NCBI GenBank assembly: GCA_937922045.1 | Contig: CAKZXA010000076.1 | Coordinates: forward strand, 29,649 to 93,648 | From: an uncultured Acidimicrobiales bacterium | GTDB taxonomy: Bacteria > Actinomycetota > Acidimicrobiia > Acidimicrobiales > SZUA-35 | Direction: 5' to 3' | DNA length: 64,000 nucleotides | Shown here: piece after piece, positions 25,601 to 32,692 of the stretch | Numbering within the stretch: the stretch's first letter is position 1 | How the letters are laid out: each line of letters begins with the position of its first letter | Notes under the pieces: generated by a model | Told to the model about the DNA's origin: nothing | Database searches by the model: none | What the model saw: the letters and a program-made list of their open reading frames with translations, nothing else | Translations under genes and position numbers: made by a program

Positions 25601-27958
25601 TTCGGCTTCTTCCCGCCGGAGGCGTTCGACAACCAGGTCGGCCTGCCCGTACCCGACGAACATCGCATGCCGCTGGAATTGGCGGCGCCACCGATGGTCA
25701 ACCTCACCGATCGCCCAGACATGTTCTTCGCCGGGTCGGCCTGCCTCGCCGAGCCGATGTTGTTGATGATCGATAGGGCCACCCACGTGCGATCGGCAGG
25801 CCGGGCCGGCCTCGGCCTCGTGCGCGGCGAGAAGGACGTGGATGTCACCGAGTGGTTCTTCAAGGCTCACTTCTTCCAAGACCCGGTGCAGCCCGGTTCG
25901 CTCGGGGTGGAGGCACTCCTGCAGTTGCTGCAGTTCTTCATGCTCGACACCGACATGGACCGCGGCCTCGACAACCCCTACTTCGAGCCACTCATGATCG
26001 ACGCCCCCCTCACATGGAAATACCGCGGGCAGGTCACGCCAAAGAACGCTCTCATCACGAGTGTGATGGAGATCATCGAGGTCGGGAGTGACGAACGCGG
26101 GGCTTTCGTCATCGGCACTGGCTCGCTCTGGTGCGACGGCATCCGTATTTATGAAGTGCAGAACATGGGCATGCGGATCGTCAGCAGCACCGGCTCGCCC
26201 TCGACCGCCACAGAAATCGGCCTACCAGCGGCGCGGGCTGCGATGCACGAGTACTGGACCGAGCGCCGCGGCACGCCTGAGACCTGGCTCGGCGACGATC
26301 TTCTCGATGGCATGCTCGATCGCTATGTGGGACGGATCATCACCGAACGTCCTGACACGCTTCAGCGATTGCAGGGACGACCGGCGATCTTCCTGGCTAA
26401 CCATCAGGTTCAGATCGAATCGCTTCTCATCTCCAACCTGTTACCAGCGCTGACCGGTGTCGCCATGACCACGGTCGCGCATGCCAAACATGAGCGCCGC
26501 TGGATCGGTGAGATGATCCGGTCGCTCGAGGCCTATCCAGGCGCGCTCACCGTCGACCAAATCGCCTACTTCGATCAGAACGACCCTGGCTCCATGTTCG
26601 AGCTAATCGACGGTCTACGACGCAGGTTGCAGGCGGGCCGACACTCGTTCTTCGTCCACACCGACGGCACACGTTCTCAGAGTTGCCGCCAAGCTACCGC
26701 ACGATGCAGTTCGGTCTTCCTCGACATGGCGCTCGAGTTAGATCTGCCGATCGTGCCGGTTCGTTTCACCGGTGGACTCCCCGTCAAACCAATCTCCGGC
26801 AAGGCTGAATTCCCCCACGGACACGCCGCCCAGGACTACTGGATTGGCGAGCCCATCGAAGCCGACCTACTCCGGTCCATGCCGCTTCGAGACCGCGTCG
26901 AACACGTGGTTTCAGCGATCAACCTGCTCAGCGGCTCCAACCGCGTCGAACGGCCCAACGCTCCTGATCCAGCCTTCGCCGCGAGGGTCGCCGACTCCCA
27001 ATGGCGGACAAACGTCAACGAGGTCTATGCGGCGGCGTGGCACATACTCACCGATCGCATAGCGCCGAGCGCAGAGACCGAACGACTTCGACGCTATGCC
27101 GCATCGAGGAACGAGACCGATGCGGCCTCGCTCGGGCCTTGGCTTCGCGAGGTAGCCGACCTGTTCCTGGGAACGCCTCGTAGTCTCATCGTGGTCAACC
27201 AAAACACCCACCCGCATCTCGCCGATCACGCAGTCAATGGAACCCCTGTCGTGCCCGTGGCCTACGCCATCGAATGGCTGGCCCGTGCCGCCCAGGAAGC
27301 CATCGGCGCAGACCAGGCGGTCGAACTACGCGATATACGGGTACTCAGCGGCGTTGTCGTCGACGGCTTCGGCGACGGTTCCGACCTTGAACTGCGAATC
27401 GAGACCCCGCCCGAACAGAGCCAAGCGCTTCGCCTCGACCTCGTTGATCGTACCGGGCGGCGGCGCTACAGCTGTCGCGCGGTGCCCCTCGACAAGCGCC
27501 ACGCTGCGGCGCCGACGATCCTCGGAGGACCAGCCAGCGAGCTGGCTTCGATCTACCAGCCGGGTGGCGTCCTGTTTCATGGGCCAGCGTTCCAGGTGCT
27601 CCACGATGTTCGCTTGCACCGTGGCGCCGGTCTCACCGCATCGGTAGACGGTGTCATCGACCGCGAATGGCCGCAAGAAACCTGGGTGACAGATCCTGGC
27701 TTGATAGACGGCGCTCTACAGCTGGCTCTGTTGTGGAGCGAGGAGGTTATCGGCGGACCTTCGTTACCGACCTCGATCTCGGTCGTCCGCATCTTCGATC
27801 GGCCACGCCCTGGGGCGCTCAACGCCACCCTCGTGGGTCGAGGCGCCACCACATCAAAGGCCAGATCCGACATTGTCATGAGCGACTCTGACGGTACTGT
27901 CATAGCCGTTCTGGAAGGTGTGGAGACCCACGTGCTGCCTCAGCCCCATGGCACCTGA
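19670..27958 (+). CDS. pfaC: Giant PUFA-synthase-like protein: KS-CLF-AT-four hotdog domains-AGPAT-PKS dehydratase
   Basis: 2762 residues, GTG start 13 bases after pfaA. Order: KS about 5-450 (Cys195 in DAACASSLYAI); chain-length-factor-like KS about 465-830 with the active-site Cys replaced (FTVSSEEHSGLDA, near 625); AT about 890-1210 (GYSSGES, Ser near 979); a linker; four FabA-like hotdog segments near 1460, 1673, 1877 and 2065. The second (GHFKNDPCMPG) and fourth (KAHFFQDPVQPG) keep the catalytic His; the first (NDGYMPTG) and third (NGAETMPF) do not. Then an acylglycerolphosphate acyltransferase domain with FLANHQVQIES near 2240 and DGTRS, and a C-terminal PKS-type dehydratase (HPHLADHAVNG near 2515, DPGLIDGALQL). 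An AGPAT domain in this subunit is known from myxobacterial Pfa3; it could hand the product straight to a glycerophosphate acceptor. Overlaps the PPTase by 11 bases. Confidence 0.9.
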   Translation: MTSFPPIAIVGRACLLPGASNPDELWQAVVEGRDLVTRVPHDRWGIAPNDVLCEGPADSADRTWSDRGGYVQGFESLFDPEGFAISAEEIRSLDPVFQWTFHTARAALQDAGHADADPQRFGAVLGNLSFPSAGMAAFVEATTIARVAGYGPDALAAANVAPADPRNRFTSGLPALLLERALGLGGGAYALDAACASSLYAIKLACDRLHDGDADLMLAGAVNCADDLCIHLGFSALTAMSRTGQSRPFHADADGLVPAEGCAFVALRRLDDAMRDGDVIHGVIRSVGLSNDGRGRGMLVPSSDGQVRAMSAALRIARLEAVDVSLLECHATGTVVGDATEIRSSASVYEGCEGLPIGSLKSNTGHLITAAGVAGLIKVIEAMRHEVRPPTIHADEPIADLEASPFRLLTQAEPWDRSTIRDGVLRAGVSAFGFGGNNAHLLVEEPTPVGSPAAPPPVPPPMPGLGVPIAIVGIGVTAASAVGRQAFTETLLTNVSCLDENGVGTMPPVSLDLAVQKFPPNDLDKTLVQQLAMLQVTHEAVADTPTLRPASTGVYVGMGTDAEAARFGVRWRLATRGIAWGQSGEWIADARDHVGPVLDAPAVLGTMPNIVANRLNSQFDFAGPSFTVSSEEHSGLDAFRIATRALKARELDAAIVGAVDLSCEPIHRAAAASCLHDDRQTPGDAAVAIVLKRLDDAERDGDTIYALVPGGRHDEHGVRQDDRPDLTLGLSATATSIVKQFGHAHAASGLVHTAAAAILLHHRTGLGNVPLLASNPASGSGLPDGAGPRTIAVEVDAMEGVAARSLLLVEASRHPGPGRTNAPRLHIFSGADDAAVLRSLDAGDETNIGPARLVIVADGDDQLRQRTARARRHIEDGHPPGEGVRFQRQPLEGELAFVFTAAGAAYAGMGAQLLRAIPECADVVAESFPLGETASWVYGDPHYEPTPSDFLWGTSLLSSAHTHLTRQILALKPTAAIGYSSGESNSLFAFGIWSDRAAMRSEIVASGMMDRELGIDFTAVARAWGELSASWAMWNVLAPIDDVRGAIADEDRVHLAIINTPNDSIIGGESEACERVIESLGRRRCRLVSYNLACHVPEVRHGFHQPWLDVHTRTVTPMPGIRHYSNGTNGAYNVSTRACAEAITHQAENTVNFPATIEAAYADGVRIFVEHGPAGACTNFIAEILGDRDHLAIQLDRRDKNLEQIFEVAAALVAAGVEVDHQALSARLTRARPTERTPAELTTNRSRTFAAHPEPATLPPRNDQIASPCTVPSTDTPPTDTPRQRMAPAPWLPPVGTAETGAPLAQVLNAHSSDANPDHLAQQIHANFMEMVALHDGFIQQRAVLHNQFLDGQFAEAHALSATESATIPAPPPDEQAAGEPNAGPGNVHWDKRQLEIHSSGTISELFGPLFEPQDGRVIQCRMPEPPLLLADRVVGIDATPGVLGTGTIWTETDVVADAWYLNDGYMPTGFMIESGQADLMLISYMGIDLISGDDRAYRLLGCTLTYHGDLPTAGDTLEYEIRITGHAKHGDVRLFFFEYDCLVDGQPRLTVRDAQAGFFNRQELADALGVLWTPEAAAGELDPDARVDPPAIPSTKSAFSETEVIAFSEGRIVDCFGPAFAWAHTHTRTPKIQSGDQLFIDEITTFDPTGGPWGRGFMRCETSIADDAWFFDGHFKNDPCMPGNFMVEACIEALSFYLAAMGFTMKLDGWRFQPLPGQPFELKCRGEINPRTDRVVYEVNVEEVWNGPHPTVIADVVGFVDGHAAFHAHRIGVELTPSWPLTSMAELYEGVVEPVNVATDSEGFAFDWKAMISCAWGRPSEAFGSMYSMFDGTRRSPRLPGPPYHFISRVTQIEGDLDVCTAGMKIVCEYDIPDDAWYFDENGAETMPFAVLLEAALQPCGWVASAVGSATAIDDDMLFRNLDGTGTVTGELTRTDGTLTTQVELTGVSRAGGMVIEEFAVECFLGDRSVYTMTTVFGFFPPEAFDNQVGLPVPDEHRMPLELAAPPMVNLTDRPDMFFAGSACLAEPMLLMIDRATHVRSAGRAGLGLVRGEKDVDVTEWFFKAHFFQDPVQPGSLGVEALLQLLQFFMLDTDMDRGLDNPYFEPLMIDAPLTWKYRGQVTPKNALITSVMEIIEVGSDERGAFVIGTGSLWCDGIRIYEVQNMGMRIVSSTGSPSTATEIGLPAARAAMHEYWTERRGTPETWLGDDLLDGMLDRYVGRIITERPDTLQRLQGRPAIFLANHQVQIESLLISNLLPALTGVAMTTVAHAKHERRWIGEMIRSLEAYPGALTVDQIAYFDQNDPGSMFELIDGLRRRLQAGRHSFFVHTDGTRSQSCRQATARCSSVFLDMALELDLPIVPVRFTGGLPVKPISGKAEFPHGHAAQDYWIGEPIEADLLRSMPLRDRVEHVVSAINLLSGSNRVERPNAPDPAFAARVADSQWRTNVNEVYAAAWHILTDRIAPSAETERLRRYAASRNETDAASLGPWLREVADLFLGTPRSLIVVNQNTHPHLADHAVNGTPVVPVAYAIEWLARAAQEAIGADQAVELRDIRVLSGVVVDGFGDGSDLELRIETPPEQSQALRLDLVDRTGRRRYSCRAVPLDKRHAAAPTILGGPASELASIYQPGGVLFHGPAFQVLHDVRLHRGAGLTASVDGVIDREWPQETWVTDPGLIDGALQLALLWSEEVIGGPSLPTSISVVRIFDRPRPGALNATLVGRGATTSKARSDIVMSDSDGTVIAVLEGVETHVLPQPHGT

Positions 27959-28736
27959 GACACAACAGATTCTTCTCGACGATGAGTCGCTCCATGTCTG
28001 GACGGCGAACGTCGGCCAGGAAGCGCCCCCACCGGACAGCGAGGCGCTTGCTCTACTATCGGCTGACGAGCTCGCCCGGACTCGACGATTTCGCCGCCCC
28101 GAGGATCGGCTTCTTTTCAGCCAAGCCCACATCGCCGTCCGCCAAACGCTGTCTCGTTACGCCCCGATACCTCCGCAGGATTGGCGTTTCGAAGCTGGCG
28201 AGTACGGACGACCCGAGGTCGCCAACCTCGACGCACCCGAAGGACTTCGCTTCAACCTCTCACACACCCCGGGCATGCTGGCGATCGTCGTCAATCGGTC
28301 GTTCGATGCTGGTGTCGACACCGAGGGTATTGGGCGCGTTGGCGACCTCGCGGCGATGGCGCGAACGAGCTTCTCGGATGCTGAGCAGGTTGCACTCCTG
28401 GCCCTCCCTTCGGCGGAACAGCTGCGCCGTTTCACCCAGACATGGACGCTGAAAGAATCGTTCATAAAGGCCATGGGAACCGGCCTCACGACACCATTGC
28501 GGTCGTTCAGTTTCGACCTGTCGACACCGGGATCGATCGGCTTCGATTGTGCACCCGCTCTTGATAGCAACCCATCGGCGTGGTCGTTCAGCCTCAACCA
28601 AACCTTGAGCGACCACGTGCTCGCAACGGCAAGTCGGCTCGGACCCGAGAAGGCGCCGACCATTGAGTACTTCTCGCTGCCCAGCCTCGTGGACTCAGGG
28701 GCGGTTCGCTCCGAAGACCAGCGTCGAACAGGCTGA
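27948..28736 (+). CDS. Sfp-type 4'-phosphopantetheinyl transferase
   Basis: 262-residue PPTase that would attach the phosphopantetheine arm to the single ACP of the PfaA-type protein. Family motifs: FNLSHTPGMLAIVV near residue 100, GVDTEGIGR (the metal-binding Asp-x-Glu pair) and WTLKESFIKAMGTGL near residue 165-180. ATG 27948 overlaps the end of the preceding giant gene, implying translational coupling. Co-localised PPTases (PfaE) are a hallmark of functional PUFA/secondary lipid clusters, so the system looks self-contained. Confidence 0.92.
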   Translation: MAPETQQILLDDESLHVWTANVGQEAPPPDSEALALLSADELARTRRFRRPEDRLLFSQAHIAVRQTLSRYAPIPPQDWRFEAGEYGRPEVANLDAPEGLRFNLSHTPGMLAIVVNRSFDAGVDTEGIGRVGDLAAMARTSFSDAEQVALLALPSAEQLRRFTQTWTLKESFIKAMGTGLTTPLRSFSFDLSTPGSIGFDCAPALDSNPSAWSFSLNQTLSDHVLATASRLGPEKAPTIEYFSLPSLVDSGAVRSEDQRRTG

Positions 28737-28739
28737 CCA

Positions 28740-28868
28740 GAAGCCGCCCCATCCATGACAGACCGCTATCTCAACGTCGTCAACCTGCGCCGGAGCCTCA
28801 CCCCGCACCTGGCGGATCGACTCCAGCATGCAAAGCATGCCGTAGGCGCCGGTGTGGGCGTAGCTCAC
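28740..28868 (-). pseudogene. Thiolase-like 3' remnant
   Basis: The minus strand encodes about 43 residues, VSYAHTGAYGMLCMLESIRQ, then VRGEAPAQVDDVEIAVCHGWGGFWSA, matching the C-terminal end of thiolase/SCP2-type acetyl-CoA acetyltransferases (active-site CHG loop and Gly-rich tail). It is cut off at the 5' side just after the acyl-CoA dehydrogenase stop, and its 3' end collides with the convergent PPTase end. This marks the right-hand boundary of the lipid cluster as a recombination junction. Confidence 0.65.
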
Positions 28869-28873
28869 CCTTG

Positions 28874-30208
28874 CTAGGAGTTGACCGCTAGCTCGTCGAG
28901 GTAGTCGCCATAGCGGGCCAAGGCGGCGTCACGCCGGGTTGGTATGTGGTCGATCGATGGGTCTGAGGCCCGGTAGCGCTTGAGTACCTGACGGGCCACG
29001 GTGACTTTATGCACCTCGTCTGGTCCGTCATAGATCCGGGCCGCCCTGGCCGCGCGGTACATGGCTTCCAGCGGCAGGTCGGTGGTGTAGCCGAGAGATC
29101 CATGGATCTGTATTGCACGGTCGATCACGTCGTGGAGTACCTTGGCCCCCCAGAATTTGATGACGGCGATCTCCAGCCTTGCATCACTGTAGGTCCCGCC
29201 CGCCTCGTGCAACTTGTCCATCTTCCAGGCCGCTTGCAGGGTGAGAAGGCGGGCAGCCTCCCGATCGGCGTATGACTGGGCGATCCAGTCTTGGATCATC
29301 TGCTTGTCGGCCAGAATCGAACCCTTGGTGTACCGGGTTAGCGCCCGCTCGCAGAGCAGATCAAAGGCACGACTTGACTGACCGAGCCAGCGCATCGCGT
29401 GGTGAATCCGGCCAGGCCCGAGCCGCTTTTGAGCCAGGGCGAAACCCTGCCCGATGCCTGCTTCGCCGCCGACGACGTTATCGAACGGCACGCGCACCTC
29501 GTCGTAGATGATCTCGGCGTGGCCACCAGGCTCGCCGGTCTTGTGATCGGGCTCACCCATCGTTGGGATGTCACGCAGGATATTGACACCTGGGGTGGAG
29601 GTTGGAACCACAATCATCGAAAAGGCGCTGTACGGCGATGCCTCCTCGTCAAGGTTGGTCTTGACCATCACGATCAGGATGTCGGAAACCGACGCGTTCG
29701 ATGAGAACCACTTGTGGCCACTTATAACCCACTCGTCGCCGTCACGCACCGCCTGGGTGGTGAGCAGCGTTGGATCGGCGCCCGCTCCCGGTTCGGTCAT
29801 GGAGAAACAGGATCGGATCTCCTGAGCCAGGAGTGGCTCCATCCACTTCTTCTTCTGTTCTTCGGTGCCGCCGAGCGAAAGCAGTTCGGCATTGCCCGAG
29901 TCTGGCGCATTGTTGCCAAAGATCCGCGGCGCCAGCGGCGACTGACCCAGGATCTCGTGCATCAACCCCAGCTTGACCTGACCGAAGCCGCCCCCTCCAA
30001 GTTCCGGCGGTAGGTGCGAGGCCCACAGCCCTTGGTCCTTGACCTGTTGTTTGAGCGGCTCGGTGATCGTGGCGTAGACGGCCCGACCCTCCTCACTACG
30101 AAACTCAGAGGCCAGCGTTTCCAGAGGGAAGACCTCCTCCTTGACGAAGTCGCGCATCCACGCCAACTTGGCCTCGAATTCAGGTTCTGTCTCAAAATCC
30201 CATGCCAC
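28874..30208 (-). CDS. Acyl-CoA dehydrogenase
   Basis: 444-residue FAD-dependent acyl-CoA dehydrogenase, catalysing alpha-beta desaturation of an acyl-CoA. N-terminal helical domain ends near residue 120; the middle beta-domain has CFSMTEPGAGADPT (residues about 145-160) and ISGHKWFSSNA; the C-terminal domain has QIHGSLGYTTDLPLEAMYR and RIYDGPDEVHKVTVAR. Start GTG 30208 is chosen because MAWDF is the normal family opening; an upstream in-frame TTG (30250) adds 14 residues. Related to long/branched-chain or cholesterol side-chain type enzymes; substrate unknown. A thiolase remnant directly downstream suggests it once sat in a beta-oxidation operon. Confidence 0.9.
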   Translation of the reverse strand: MAWDFETEPEFEAKLAWMRDFVKEEVFPLETLASEFRSEEGRAVYATITEPLKQQVKDQGLWASHLPPELGGGGFGQVKLGLMHEILGQSPLAPRIFGNNAPDSGNAELLSLGGTEEQKKKWMEPLLAQEIRSCFSMTEPGAGADPTLLTTQAVRDGDEWVISGHKWFSSNASVSDILIVMVKTNLDEEASPYSAFSMIVVPTSTPGVNILRDIPTMGEPDHKTGEPGGHAEIIYDEVRVPFDNVVGGEAGIGQGFALAQKRLGPGRIHHAMRWLGQSSRAFDLLCERALTRYTKGSILADKQMIQDWIAQSYADREAARLLTLQAAWKMDKLHEAGGTYSDARLEIAVIKFWGAKVLHDVIDRAIQIHGSLGYTTDLPLEAMYRAARAARIYDGPDEVHKVTVARQVLKRYRASDPSIDHIPTRRDAALARYGDYLDELAVNS

Positions 30209-30285
30209 TGTTTTCACACTCTCAGGTTGCGTTCCAGGTCGTGTCCCCAACCTAGTCGTGAGTTTCAGCTGAAGAAATTTGGCAC

Positions 30286-30315
30286 CTGTATTTCAAACGA
30301 CTGTATTTCAAACGA
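30286..30315. repeat. 15-bp perfect tandem duplication
   Basis: CTGTATTTCAAACGA occurs twice back to back (30286-30300 and 30301-30315) in the gap between the divergent acyl-CoA dehydrogenase and FAD-oxidoreductase genes. It may be a replication slip or a duplicated regulator half-site. Confidence 0.7.
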
Positions 30316-30389
30316 CGCTCCAGCGAGAATCGCTTTCAGTGACGACCGTTAAGGTACGCCGCAAGATCCGGCTCGCGTTAGTATCAAGC

Positions 30390-31637
30390 ATGGCTCAACA
30401 TGCGGGACCGATCTGTGTCATTGGCGCAGGCATCATCGGCACCTCGGCCGCCTTCCACCTGGTCGAATCCGGAGCGCGCGACGTCGTCGTAGTAGACGCC
30501 GGGCAGCCGCTTTCCGGTACAACCCCGGCCGGTGCTGGCTTCGTGGCACGCTTCGGCGCCGATCACAACCGTCGCCTTGGGCCGTGCACGGTCCCGCTAC
30601 AAGACTACGGTCTCGCCTTCTATCGCCGTCTGCACGAGTCTGGAGCAGATCTCGAATTCGCCGACAACGGAAACCTGGTGCTCGCCCGCACATCAACCAT
30701 GCTTGACACCATGACCGAAGGGATCCTGAGGCATCCCGACGTCGCTTCTGGCACACGCCTGCTCGACGCTGATGGTGTTGCAGAAGTAACGCTTGGAGCA
30801 GTTGATCCAGCAGTGGTCGCCGGTGGCATTTACATGCCGGAAGGCATTCAGGTCACCACCGAGCTAGCGCAGCACGAACTCATCACCCGTCTCGAAAGTG
30901 CGGGGGTGCAGTTCCATTGGGAAACCCCGGCGACAGGGGTGCGCATCGTCGATGGGGCTGTTAGCGCCATCGAAACGAATGAGGGCACGATCGAGGCGTC
31001 GACCATCGTGTTGGCGGCCGGGGCCTGGACACAATCGCTGCTGGCGTCGGTCGATCGCCGCCTCCCGCTCATCCCCATGGTTGCGACTCGCTTCGTATCC
31101 GAACCGGCAGGCCTTTCGCCCCTCATGCCTACGGTTCAGTGCCTCGAACTCAATCTGTGGCTGCGGGAGCTGCACGGTGCTTTCTCCTGGGGTGGCAGCT
31201 TCTCCTACCGGCTCCTGTCGGCGCTGATCGAAGACGGACTCGAGTTCGGGTACGGGCGCCCCGTGTCTTCTGTGTTGCTCGATGCGCAGGATGAACATCG
31301 GGAACAGATCGCTGAAGTCTTCCCTGCCCTCTCGGGGCTTTCCGCCAGCGAAACCATCCAAGGCATACCGGTCTACACCGTCGACGGTGGGCTTTACCTT
31401 GGCCCGGTGCCCGGCATCGACGGTCTCTGGGCCCTCGCAGGCGATAGTGAGTCGGGCATCACTCATGGCCCGGGCATGGGCAAGCTCGTTGCTCAACTCA
31501 TCATGAACGAGCAACCCTTCGCCGACCCCACGCCCTTTCGACTCGACCGCGTGGATCCTGCCTCCTACCCGGACGAGGCGTCTATGGTTGCCGCAATGGC
31601 CGAAGACCGCATCGCTAAGGTCGCCAATCTCAGCTGA
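30390..31637 (+). CDS. FAD-dependent oxidoreductase of the D-amino-acid oxidase (DAO) family
   Basis: 415 residues. The N-terminal dinucleotide-binding fold is clear: ICVIGAGIIGTSAAFHLVESGA, with the acidic strand end VVVVDAG, followed by the DAO substrate domain and a C-terminal GLWALAGDSESGITHGPGMGKLVAQLI that closes the FAD site. Relatives oxidise secondary or tertiary amines such as sarcosine, dimethylglycine or D-amino acids. ATG 30390 is chosen because the 37 residues upstream are not family-like. Divergent from the acyl-CoA dehydrogenase; no partner gene reveals its substrate. Confidence 0.88.
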   Translation: MAQHAGPICVIGAGIIGTSAAFHLVESGARDVVVVDAGQPLSGTTPAGAGFVARFGADHNRRLGPCTVPLQDYGLAFYRRLHESGADLEFADNGNLVLARTSTMLDTMTEGILRHPDVASGTRLLDADGVAEVTLGAVDPAVVAGGIYMPEGIQVTTELAQHELITRLESAGVQFHWETPATGVRIVDGAVSAIETNEGTIEASTIVLAAGAWTQSLLASVDRRLPLIPMVATRFVSEPAGLSPLMPTVQCLELNLWLRELHGAFSWGGSFSYRLLSALIEDGLEFGYGRPVSSVLLDAQDEHREQIAEVFPALSGLSASETIQGIPVYTVDGGLYLGPVPGIDGLWALAGDSESGITHGPGMGKLVAQLIMNEQPFADPTPFRLDRVDPASYPDEASMVAAMAEDRIAKVANLS

Positions 31638-31795
31638 AGCACAACCCCTCATCGATTGTCTTGGTCGGGGGTCCGCACCCGGTAGGCTCCGTGCTGGTCG
31701 AGAACAGAACTAAAATGCAGACCCGCTGCCTGCGAAACGGACCAAGGGACACAACTCCCTACGCAACCTTCAACAATTTCAGGAGATCAGCCGTC

Positions 31796-32116
31796 GTGGC
31801 CGCTAAAAAGCTCACCCCACTCCAAGAGACAGAAGCTCGCCGCAAGGCAGCTGCGGAAGCCAAGAAAAACAAAAAGACGGTCACCCGCTCCGATGAGGAG
31901 AAGGCCGCTCGCAAAGAGCGCGTCGAAAAGGCCAAAGATGCCCTCACCCGTTCAGTCGGGATGAAGGGCGACCACGTCACCACCGGCCGCACAGCGCTCA
32001 AAGACTTCCTACGCAATCTCAACGAGCCGAAGCAACCTGATGATGCTCGATTCGAAGCAATGATCGAAGCCCCGTTCAAGGTCCCGCCCAAGAAGAAGTC
32101 GAACGACCGCTTCTAA
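31796..32116 (+). CDS. Small Lys-rich basic protein, unknown function
   Basis: 106-residue highly charged protein: MAAKKLTPLQETEARRKAAA, then KKNKKTVTRSDEEKAARKER, then a less charged middle (MKGDHVTTGRTALKDFLRNL) and a PPKKKSNDRF end. The GTG 31796 start follows AGGAG at 31781-31785. The first half should be helical or disordered and could bind nucleic acid, but I do not recognise a family. It appears monocistronic. Confidence 0.6.
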   Translation: MAAKKLTPLQETEARRKAAAEAKKNKKTVTRSDEEKAARKERVEKAKDALTRSVGMKGDHVTTGRTALKDFLRNLNEPKQPDDARFEAMIEAPFKVPPKKKSNDRF

Positions 32117-32165
32117 CCGTCAGCGTGCTCCGAATTACCGCTGGAGGCTCAACCGTGTGGCTCTA

Positions 32166-32345
32166 CTAGTACTTTGACCGAAATGGAAAGCGCTGTTTGA
32201 GTTCGTCCTCATCGAACTTGTTTCGGAGCTCCGGATTCTGTTCGATTTCGACGCGAGTCAGCGCAAGCCCGCCAGCCATCACGACACCCACAACGGTGAT
32301 TGCGAAGACGCCGACGCCGACCATGAAGACGACCATTTCGCTCAT
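32166..32345 (-). CDS. 59-residue single-pass membrane protein
   Basis: A short ORF: MSEMVVFMVGVGVFAITVVG, then VVMAGGLALTRVEIEQNPEL and a charged tail ending KQRFPFRSKY. One membrane helix spans residues about 4-30. Its ATG (32345-32343) overlaps the stop of the upstream 72-residue membrane protein in an ATGA arrangement, which strongly suggests a real, coupled two-gene unit. Function unknown; the size and pairing recall small accessory subunits of membrane complexes. Confidence 0.6.
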   Translation of the reverse strand: MSEMVVFMVGVGVFAITVVGVVMAGGLALTRVEIEQNPELRNKFDEDELKQRFPFRSKY

Positions 32346-32560
32346 GGTCGGACCTGTTGGATTTCGCGGTTGTCTGGAGCGTCGATCTGGGCGAGAAGCA
32401 GCGTGCCCAACGAATGGATCGAAGGGACCCAGAGGCCGACGAAAATGCCGGCTGTAGTCTCGTCCTGCGCGAAGTACAGCCAGACCGAGAACAAGAACGA
32501 AGCAAAGCCTGCGATCACGAACGGGAGCTTGTACCGAAGGGCTTGGGGCAGCGACGACAT
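32342..32560 (-). CDS. 72-residue two-helix membrane protein
   Basis: Starts at ATG 32560 with MSSLPQALRYKLPFVIAGFA and has hydrophobic spans at residues about 12-31 (FVIAGFASFLFSVWLYF) and 38-57 (GIFVGLWVPSIHSLGTLLL). The longer upstream frame has no membrane-protein character, which supports this start. Overlaps the 59-residue protein gene by 4 bases. No family recognised; probably an inner-membrane accessory protein acting with its neighbour. Confidence 0.6.
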   Translation of the reverse strand: MSSLPQALRYKLPFVIAGFASFLFSVWLYFAQDETTAGIFVGLWVPSIHSLGTLLLAQIDAPDNREIQQVRP

Positions 32561-32692
32561 TGGGATTTCTCCAAAGCTAGAGCGACACCCTTTACTACGT
32601 GTCGACCAAGGAAGGAGATGCAGCCACCGTCCAGCACAGGTGTGCCTGGTGGCATGGTGTCCCAGAAGATCCAACCTCGCTAGAGGCCAGGT

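Noticed and set aside
30279..30389. N-terminal extension of the FAD oxidoreductase
   Set aside because: The 37 residues before ATG 30390 include the 15-bp DNA duplication and no flavoprotein features; the cofactor motif follows ATG 30390 at the normal distance.
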